From: Pseudonocardiales bacterium
Lineage (GTDB): Bacteria > Actinomycetota > Actinomycetes > Mycobacteriales > Pseudonocardiaceae
Reading direction: 5' to 3'
DNA: 13,524 nucleotides
NCBI GenBank assembly: GCA_025465385.1
Contig: JAODNG010000026.1
Location: 1-13,524 of the forward strand
This document shows positions 6,959 through 13,524 of this stretch, piece after piece. The translations under genes were made by a program, and so were the position numbers. The notes beneath the pieces were generated by a model that was not told the origin of the DNA, made no database searches, and saw only the letters and a list, made by a program, of their open reading frames with translations. Within the stretch, counting starts at the first letter, position 1; the number at the start of each line of letters is the position of its first letter.

Positions 6959-6968
6959 GCGGTTAGGC
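6953..6968 (+). repeat. Tandem 8-nt direct repeat GGTTAGGC x2
   Basis: Two perfect adjacent copies of GGTTAGGC (6953-6960 and 6961-6968) span the end of the micro-ORF. Tandem octamers of this kind can bind an activator in direct-repeat mode, but nothing here ties it to a known regulator. Confidence 0.35.
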
Positions 6969-7118
6969 TATTCAGGTGATGGACGAGCTAGACCGTGTTA
7001 AAGGTGTCTCCAGTTCCGATTAACGAAGTAGCGACCGCGACTTGGGGGGCCCTCAGAGATCGCATCTGCCAGTCCCGCGGCCGTTGTCCGGAGATTAGAC
7101 GGTAACTGGGGAGCAGCG
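6969..7118. other. Non-coding leader region upstream of the PASTA gene
   Basis: I see no convincing gene in this 150-nt stretch between the micro-ORF and the PASTA gene. It must hold the promoter or leader of the PASTA gene unless transcription reads through from upstream. I could not identify a clean -35/-10 pair. GGGGAG at 7108-7113 is the PASTA ribosome site. Confidence 0.5.
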
Positions 7119-8213
7119 ATGACGATGGTTGACGGGGCAGCTAAGACCGAGCGACTGGCAACCACCGAACAGTGGCAGAAACCGCGGCGGTTGAGCGAGA
7201 GTAGGAACAGCCGTCCTGGTGGCATCATGCTGGGGGGAGCCGGTTTGGTAGCGACACTCCTTGTTGTGCTCCTGCTCTGGTGGGCCGCTGCGCGCCAGCC
7301 GCAGGTTGCGGTGCCCAATTTAGTGGGCATGTCCCGGGTCAATGCCGAAGTCCTACTCAACGGCATGGGGCTGAAAGTGCGCGCGACCTCCGACCAGGTT
7401 GCCGGCCTGGAGCCCGGGACAGTGCTGCGGACTGATCCGTCCGCAGGGAGCAACGTTGACCAAGGTGGCGGCGTGAGCCTCACGCTCGCGAGTCCACCGC
7501 CTGCCGTCACGCCGTCGCCAGCCGTGCAGACGTCTGCGGCTCAAGAGCCTCAGGCGGTTCCCGAAGGCCCCACAGTGCAACAGCCCGCTCCCGTTGTCGT
7601 GCCGCCTCCAGCTGTGGTGCCTGCTCCGGTGGTGGTGCCTCCTCCCGTTGTGGTGCCACCGCCAGTTGTGGTGGTGCCCTCTCCCGTTGTGGAGCCGCCT
7701 CCGGGCCCGGCACTGCGGCCGGTTCCCAATGTGGTCGGTTTCGACCAGTACCGGGCGGGACGGGTATTGGCGCAGGACAGCCTCAGGGTGGGTTCGGTTG
7801 TCGAGGAGGAGTCCGACCAACCGTCCGGGACGGTGTTGGGAACGGATCCGAGGGCGGGTACCTCAGTGTGGCCCAACAGCACCATCGATCTTGTTGTGGC
7901 TAAGTCTCGCCAGGTCGCGGTGCCCGATGTGGTCCGCCATGACAGGGTCGCGGCGCAGCGCATGCTGACGAAAAGCGGATTGAGGGTTGGGTTGGTTATC
8001 GAGGAGGAGTCCAACCAACCGTCCGGGACAGTGTTGCGAACGAATCCTGGGGCGGGTGTCAAGGTTCGGTCTGGCAGCACGGTGAATCTTGTCGTCGCCA
8101 AGCCACCAGCGAAGACCGAGCCGTCCGCGACGACCAAGCCACCGGCGAAGACTGAGCCAGCGGCGAAGACTGAGCCGTCCGCGACGACCAAGCCACCGAC
8201 GGGCAAGCCATGA
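7119..8213 (+). CDS. Membrane-anchored triple-PASTA-domain protein without kinase domain
   Basis: The protein has 364 residues. ATG 7119 has GGGGAG five bases upstream, and ATG 7125 is a less likely alternative. Residues 1-35 are a charged cytoplasmic tail, 36-58 a single membrane helix (GGAGLVATLLVVLLLWWAAA), and the rest is extracytoplasmic. There are three PASTA domains: ~62-125 (VAVPNLVGMSRVNAEVLL), ~201-262 (PVPNVVGFDQYRAGRVL) and ~265-328 (VAVPDVVRHDRVAAQRML), each with the xPSGTVLxTxPxAG and VxLVVA strands. A Pro/Val-rich linker (~151-195) separates the first from the other two, and a K/T/P-rich repeat tail (329-364) closes the protein. PASTA domains bind muropeptides or peptidoglycan and normally sit on PknB-type kinases or penicillin-binding proteins. 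Here neither is attached, so the role may be cell-wall sensing or scaffolding. It converges on the hydrolase gene with 33 nt between stops. Confidence 0.87.
   Translation: MTMVDGAAKTERLATTEQWQKPRRLSESRNSRPGGIMLGGAGLVATLLVVLLLWWAAARQPQVAVPNLVGMSRVNAEVLLNGMGLKVRATSDQVAGLEPGTVLRTDPSAGSNVDQGGGVSLTLASPPPAVTPSPAVQTSAAQEPQAVPEGPTVQQPAPVVVPPPAVVPAPVVVPPPVVVPPPVVVVPSPVVEPPPGPALRPVPNVVGFDQYRAGRVLAQDSLRVGSVVEEESDQPSGTVLGTDPRAGTSVWPNSTIDLVVAKSRQVAVPDVVRHDRVAAQRMLTKSGLRVGLVIEEESNQPSGTVLRTNPGAGVKVRSGSTVNLVVAKPPAKTEPSATTKPPAKTEPAAKTEPSATTKPPTGKP
7569..7718 (+). repeat. Pro/Val-rich low-complexity linker-coding repeat
   Basis: This stretch encodes degenerate VVVPPP/VVVPAP units (about residues 151-200 of the PASTA protein) with repeating GTGGTGCCTCCTCCC-like DNA. 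It is a rigid extended spacer between PASTA domain 1 and domains 2-3 and is a likely site of length variation between strains. Confidence 0.75.
7801..8047 (+). repeat. Recent duplication of a PASTA segment (7801-7849 and 7999-8047)
   Basis: Two 49-nt segments starting TCGAGGAGGAGTCC differ at only four positions and are spaced 198 nt apart, the length of one PASTA unit. They encode EEESDQPSGTVLGTDP and EEESNQPSGTVLRTNP. Identity is much higher than against the first PASTA domain, which indicates a recent tandem duplication or gene conversion of the PASTA module. Confidence 0.8.
8109..8197 (+). repeat. 35-nt direct repeat in the PASTA C-terminal tail (8109-8143, 8163-8197)
   Basis: Two 35-nt copies beginning GCGAAGAC and ending AAGCCACC differ at one base and encode AKTEPSATTKPP. 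They form a hydrophilic Lys/Thr/Pro tail after the last PASTA domain, which may contact the cell wall. Confidence 0.78.
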
Positions 8214-8246
8214 TGAGGAGCGGGGATACCGGGGCTGCCGGTCAGG

Positions 8247-8924
8247 TCACCATCCGCGCTCGCGCCACTCCGCGAGGTGTGGGCGCTCGGCGCCCAAGGT
8301 GGAATCCTTGCCGTGGCCTGGGTAGAACCACGTCTCGTCGGGGAGCTGGTCGAACACCCGCGCCTGGAGATCATCCATCAAGCTGTTGAAGTCAGTGGGG
8401 TTGGTTGTCCGTCCCGGACCGCCGGGGAACAGCGAATCACCGGTAAACAGGTGCGGGCTGCCGTCGGCGTCGCGGTGCAGCAGGGCGATCGAGCCGGGGG
8501 TGTGGCCACGCAGGTGGATGACGTCGAGCATGACCTGACCGACGGCCACGGCGTCGCCGTGGTGCACCAGGCGGTCTGGAGGCACCGGCAAGTGTGGCGC
8601 ATCGACCGGATGCGCGATGGTCTGCGCTCCGGTGGCGCCGGCGACCGCACCGAGAGCCTGCCAGTGATCGCCGTGCCGGTGGGTGGTGACAATCGTGCGC
8701 AGCTCGGGCCGGTCGGGACCGTGGCCTAGCAGGTCCATCAGTCGCTCAGCGTCGTTGGCCGCGTCGATCAGCAACGCCTCGCCGGTGGTCCGGCAAACCA
8801 GCAGGTAGACGTTGTTGTCCATCGGTCCGACCGAGATCTTGGTGACGGTCAGGCGATCCAGCGTTCGCTGTTGCCCTGGGCCGCCTGGTTCGACCGCGCC
8901 GTCGTAGTTCGGGAGAATGTCCAC
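8247..8924 (-). CDS. Metallo-beta-lactamase-fold hydrolase (glyoxalase II-like)
   Basis: The protein has 225 residues from GTG 8922-8924. Metal ligands are complete: HRHGDH at 82-87 (His82, His84, Asp86, His87), His141 in LRGHTPGS, Asp163 in FTGDSLFPGG and His204 in YPGHGKD. The N-terminus reads PNYDGAVEPG...TVTKISVGPMDNNVYLL, the conserved opening of the actinobacterial hydrolase encoded next to uvrA (Rv1637c in M. tuberculosis). The family hydrolyses thioesters or similar compounds, and the true substrate is unknown. The frame stays open upstream to 9176 but that would run into uvrA, and the homologous protein starts at the GTG. There is no ribosome site, but a TACGGT -10 sits eight bases ahead, so it is probably leaderless. 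It diverges from uvrA. Confidence 0.88.
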   Translation of the reverse strand: MDILPNYDGAVEPGGPGQQRTLDRLTVTKISVGPMDNNVYLLVCRTTGEALLIDAANDAERLMDLLGHGPDRPELRTIVTTHRHGDHWQALGAVAGATGAQTIAHPVDAPHLPVPPDRLVHHGDAVAVGQVMLDVIHLRGHTPGSIALLHRDADGSPHLFTGDSLFPGGPGRTTNPTDFNSLMDDLQARVFDQLPDETWFYPGHGKDSTLGAERPHLAEWRERGW

Positions 8925-8932
8925 AGTCGCCG

Positions 8933-8938
8933 ACCGTA
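8933..8938 (-). promoter_or_regulatory. Leaderless-type -10 element (TACGGT) for the hydrolase
   Basis: On the minus strand TACGGT (TANNNT) lies eight bases before the GTG start, placing the expected transcription start on or next to the start codon. Together with the absence of a Shine-Dalgarno sequence this fits a leaderless mRNA, which is common in actinobacteria. Confidence 0.5.
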
Positions 8939-8969
8939 ATGCGCAAGCGGCCGCACCGCGAGACCGGTC

Positions 8970-8991
8970 TGTCAGACCAGGCGCATAGCAT
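8970..8991 (+). promoter_or_regulatory. RecA-NDp/PafBC-type DNA-damage promoter of uvrA
   Basis: TGTCAGAC (8970-8977), eight bases, then TAGCAT (8986-8991) match the RecA-independent damage-promoter pattern TGTCRGTG-N8-TANNNT recognised by PafBC in mycobacteria. Only two bases in the upstream box (the TG of GTG) differ. It would start transcription near 8998, about 40 nt ahead of uvrA. uvrA is a known PafBC-regulon gene in mycobacteria. No LexA (SOS) box is visible in this spacer. Confidence 0.72.
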
Positions 8992-9039
8992 GGATGTGGC
9001 CGTCGAAGTCTGCGACAGGCCGGATCCGAAGGGAGCCAT

Positions 9040-11949
<2,910 letters not shown>

Positions 11950-11956
11950 AGACCGG

Positions 11957-12223
11957 TCACAGATCGCGGTAGATCTCGCGTCGGTGCCCCAGCTCGACCA
12001 CCAAGACCACTAGTCGGTTGTCATCGACGGTGTAGATCACCCGGTAGTTGCCCACCCGGAGGCGGTATGCGCCGCGAAGGCCCTGCAGCGCGATCACGCC
12101 GGACGGCCGGTGGTTCTGGCCGAGGCCGTCGATGGCCACCTGCACGCGGCGGCGGACCGGTTTGTCCAGCTTCGCCAAGGCCCGCAGGGCGTCGCGGGTT
12201 ACCTCGATCCGGTACCGACCCAT
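11957..12223 (-). CDS. RelE/ParE-family toxin (type II toxin-antitoxin mRNA interferase)
   Basis: The protein has 88 residues from ATG 12221-12223. It reads MGRYRIEVTRDALRALAKLD, then LQGLRGAYRLRVGNYRVIY, a beta strand LVVLVVELGHRREIYRDL and stop. This is the compact RelE/ParE fold with the conserved LRVGxYRVIY strand and a basic C-terminal HRREIYR that carries the likely catalytic/RNA-binding residues. Its ATG shares one base with the antitoxin stop (TGATG), giving translational coupling, and it has no ribosome site of its own. RelE-type toxins cut mRNA at the ribosomal A site. Its stop lies only 7 nt from the convergent uvrA stop. Confidence 0.88.
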   Translation of the reverse strand: MGRYRIEVTRDALRALAKLDKPVRRRVQVAIDGLGQNHRPSGVIALQGLRGAYRLRVGNYRVIYTVDDNRLVVLVVELGHRREIYRDL

Positions 12224-12531
12224 CAGGCGTGGGTACCGGTTCCCGCATCGCCAGCTTCTAGCTCGGCGACTGCCTGTTCCCAGGGCACAGTCGGCTCGTC
12301 CCGTTGCAGGACCTCTGCGGCCCGGTGTGACCAGTAGGCGTCTTCCCACAGTTCGAACTGTTCGGCAACCTCGGCGGGCACCACAGCGCCGACTCGGCGG
12401 CCGTAACGGGTCAGGTACACCACTGCGCCATCACGGATCTCGGTGTCGATCAGTTCGGGCAGTTTCGCTCGGGCGTCGGTCACAGTGACCTCGACCTGGT
12501 TGGGCGGCATACGCGGCGCAGCGGCAGACAT
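12223..12531 (-). CDS. Phd/YefM-family antitoxin
   Basis: The protein has 102 residues when started at ATG 12529-12531. ATG 12537 and ATG 12510 are alternatives. The first is two codons upstream and the second better matches typical Phd N-termini. I prefer 12531 because it lies six bases after a TACGTT -10, as expected for a leaderless start, and no start has a ribosome site. Residues ~10-60 form the DNA-binding Phd/YefM domain (VEVTVTDARAKLPELI..., VVYLTRYGRRVGAVVP). The acidic C-terminal half (FELWEDAYW...AVAELEAGDAG) should wrap and neutralise the toxin. It normally represses its own operon through a palindrome, and such a palindrome overlaps the start here. Confidence 0.87.
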   Translation of the reverse strand: MSAAAPRMPPNQVEVTVTDARAKLPELIDTEIRDGAVVYLTRYGRRVGAVVPAEVAEQFELWEDAYWSHRAAEVLQRDEPTVPWEQAVAELEAGDAGTGTHA

Positions 12532-12545
12532 GTACATAACGTACA
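12531..12545. promoter_or_regulatory. Palindromic operator TGTAC-N5-GTACA of the toxin-antitoxin operon
   Basis: TGTACATAACGTACA is a perfect 5+5 inverted repeat with a five-base spacer. It covers the proposed antitoxin start codon and the -10 element, the right place for autorepression. TGTACA-type half-sites are the known core of YefM-YoeB operators, so antitoxin family and operator agree. Confidence 0.72.
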
Positions 12546-12566
12546 GTTTGAGGCGATATCGAACAA
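12538..12566 (-). promoter_or_regulatory. Promoter of the toxin-antitoxin operon (TTGTTC-N17-TACGTT)
   Basis: On the minus strand TTGTTC (12561-12566) and TACGTT (12538-12543) are separated by exactly 17 bases. The expected transcription start falls on the ATG at 12531, so the message is probably leaderless. The -10 lies inside the palindromic operator. Confidence 0.62.
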
Positions 12567-12616
12567 CCCATCGTCGGCACACCCGCCAGTGCCACCGGTG
12601 AGTGACGAACCACCTC

Positions 12617-12688
12617 ACCTTTACCTAACTTGGCTGGGGCACTCAGGGCTCTGACGTGCTGATGTCAGAAGTTTGGCTAGTTAAAGGT
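12617..12688. repeat. Nested inverted repeats in the toxin-antitoxin/infC intergenic region
   Basis: ACCTTTA (12617-12623) pairs with TAAAGGT (12682-12688), and the pairing extends to CTA/TAG after one mismatch. Inside it TCTGAC and GTCAGA form a second 6-bp inverted repeat with an eight-base loop (about 12650-12669). This could be an operator pair, a terminator remnant or chance. There is no T-tract typical of a terminator. Confidence 0.35.
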
Positions 12689-12710
12689 TAGTCCTAATGT
12701 CTGTTAGGCT
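12673..12710 (+). promoter_or_regulatory. Candidate promoter of the infC operon
   Basis: TTGGCT (12673-12678) and TAATGT (12695-12700) have a 16-base spacing. A second TANNNT, TAGGCT, lies at 12705-12710. Either would start a transcript near 12707-12717, giving a leader of over 300 nt before infC. This is sequence-pattern evidence only. Confidence 0.4.
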
Positions 12711-13032
12711 GTCGGCGCGACCAGTCTCCGCTCCGGCGGAGACGGCAAGTGGAGCCCGCGCTCCCACCTGAACCGCCGCGAGGTGGCCGGGTCCGGTCCC
12801 GGAATCCCGAGGGGGTTTCCGGCGTTACGCCGAGTGTTGACTAAACACTCGCGCGTCGATCGGTCGGATCTGCGGGCCCCGCACGCCAGTAGGCATGTGG
12901 GGCCGTGCTGCATCCGGGGTGTCCGTGGGTCCAGTGTGCTTGGGGGCCCAGCGTCCTCGTGGGCACGGGGTGCCGGCAGGCACGGCTCCACACGCTCGGT
13001 CGCGCCGTGAGTATGACGACCGAGGAGGCCAC
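12711..13032 (+). promoter_or_regulatory. Long structured 5' leader of infC
   Basis: About 320 nt hold no convincing gene but several hairpins: GTCTCCGC/GCGGAGAC (12724-12743, perfect 8-bp stem, 4-nt loop), GGCG/CGCC (12821-12831), CGAGTGTT/AACACTCG (12831-12851, perfect 8-bp stem, 5-nt loop) and GTGCC/GGCAC near 12970. TCCTCG at 12954-12959 is complementary to CGAGGA at 13021-13026, which overlaps the infC ribosome site, so the leader could mask translation start. infC-rpmI-rplT operons are often autoregulated in their leader. No T-tract terminator was found. Confidence 0.45.
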
Positions 13033-13524
13033 ATCACCGTCGAGACACGCATCAATGATCGCATCCGCGTTCCTGAGGTCAGGTTGGTTGGTCCGAATGG
13101 CGAGCAGGTCGGCATCGTCCGCATTGAAGACGCGCTGCGACTAGCTCAGGAAGCGGACCTTGACCTGGTAGAGGTTGCTGCGCAGGCCCGCCCACCGGTC
13201 TGCAAGCTCATGGACTTCGGCAAGTTCAAGTATGAGACTGCGCAGAAGGCCCGTGAGTCCCGCCGCAACCAGCAGATGACGGTCATAAAGGAACAAAAGC
13301 TTCGCCCCAAGATCGACGCTCACGACTACGAGACGAAGAAGCGCCACGTTGTGCGATTCCTCGACGCGGGGCACAAGGTAAAGGTCACCATCATGTTCCG
13401 CGGGCGCGAACAGTCCCGCCCCGAACTTGGTTTTCGGCTGTTGCAGCGGTTGTCGAACGACGTGGTCGAACTTGGCTTCGTGGAGACCTCCGCCAAGCAT
13501 GACGGCCGGAACATGACGATGGTG
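13033..13524 (+). CDS. infC: Translation initiation factor IF-3 (partial, 3' end beyond window; probable AUC start)
   Basis: 164 codons are visible to the right edge. The text TRINDRIRVPEVRLVGPNGE, then DLDLVEVAAQARPPVCKLMDFGK, TVIKEQKLRPKIDAHDYETK and TIMFRGREQSRPELGFRLLQ is unmistakable IF-3: N-domain, basic linker and C-domain up to DGRNMTMV. IF-3 binds the 30S subunit, keeps subunits apart and proofreads start codons. I place the start at ATC 13033. It follows GAGGAGG (13022-13028), gives (M)TVETRIN, which aligns with the (M)STETRVN start of M. tuberculosis IF-3, and infC is the classic gene with a non-AUG/GUG/UUG start used for autoregulation. The nearest canonical in-frame start is GTG 12970, adding 21 residues with no homology I know. 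rpmI and rplT would be expected next. Confidence 0.95.
   Translation, partial: MTVETRINDRIRVPEVRLVGPNGEQVGIVRIEDALRLAQEADLDLVEVAAQARPPVCKLMDFGKFKYETAQKARESRRNQQMTVIKEQKLRPKIDAHDYETKKRHVVRFLDAGHKVKVTIMFRGREQSRPELGFRLLQRLSNDVVELGFVETSAKHDGRNMTMV

Noticed and set aside
7569..8197. CRISPR-like array in the PASTA gene
   Set aside because: The repeats are in frame, coding and not separated by unique spacers; they encode PASTA units, a Pro/Val linker and a K/T/P tail.
8925..9039. LexA/SOS box upstream of uvrA
   Set aside because: No GAAC-N4-GTTC-like palindrome is present; the PafBC-type motif explains damage control better.
12724..12743. Perfect 8-bp hairpin as rho-independent terminator
   Set aside because: No U-tract follows; it lies just after a candidate promoter and fits a leader hairpin better.
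12905..13144. Plus-strand frame overlapping the infC start (ATG 13013: MTTEEATSP...)
   Set aside because: Out of frame with IF-3, no ribosome site before ATG 13013, and composition follows the IF-3 frame. A leader peptide remains possible but unsupported.
13141..13500. Minus-strand frame opposite infC
   Set aside because: Antisense shadow of an unmistakable IF-3 coding sequence.

Overview
The window comes from a high-GC, actinobacterium-like chromosome. The third codon positions are strongly GC-biased, GTG starts are frequent, and the promoters are of the TANNNT type. The gene set (a PknG C-terminus, a glyoxalase-II-like hydrolase divergent from uvrA, and infC nearby) matches actinobacterial synteny. 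I favour a member of the Pseudonocardiales/Mycobacteriales, but that rank is an inference from gene content.

Region 1 (2-4452, + strand) is a tightly packed signalling operon. It holds the 3' end of a PknG-type Ser/Thr kinase, a sugar-type solute-binding lipoprotein with no transporter partner in view, a zinc-ribbon PP2C phosphatase fused in frame to a VWA protein, and a zinc-ribbon FHA protein. These are a kinase, a likely extracytoplasmic sensor, a phosphatase, a VWA scaffold and a phosphothreonine reader. The layout recalls the mycobacterial GlnH-GlnX-PknG-GarA nutrient-sensing route but uses a different class of binding protein.

Region 2 (4491-6728, +) follows 38 nt later with two enzymes of the methylfumaryl-CoA (mesaconyl-CoA) segment known from the Chloroflexus 3-hydroxypropionate bi-cycle: a 2-methylfumaryl-CoA hydratase-like protein and a 2-methylfumaryl-CoA isomerase. 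Glyoxylate/propionate or mesaconate carbon handling may therefore be co-expressed with the PknG-type signalling genes.

Region 3 (6729-8246) holds a 31-residue membrane protein, a possible second micro-ORF coupled to it, and a kinase-less, membrane-anchored protein with three PASTA domains.

Region 4 (8247-11949) has a metallo-beta-lactamase-fold hydrolase (-) divergent from uvrA (+). The shared 115-nt spacer carries a RecA-NDp/PafBC-type DNA-damage promoter facing uvrA and a leaderless-type promoter facing the hydrolase.

Region 5 (11957-12566, -) is a Phd/YefM-RelE toxin-antitoxin pair with a recognisable promoter and a TGTAC-type palindromic operator.

Region 6 (about 12617-13524, +) is a long structured leader followed by infC, which appears to start at a non-canonical AUC codon. 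infC runs off the right edge. No tRNA, rRNA, CRISPR array or insertion sequence was seen.
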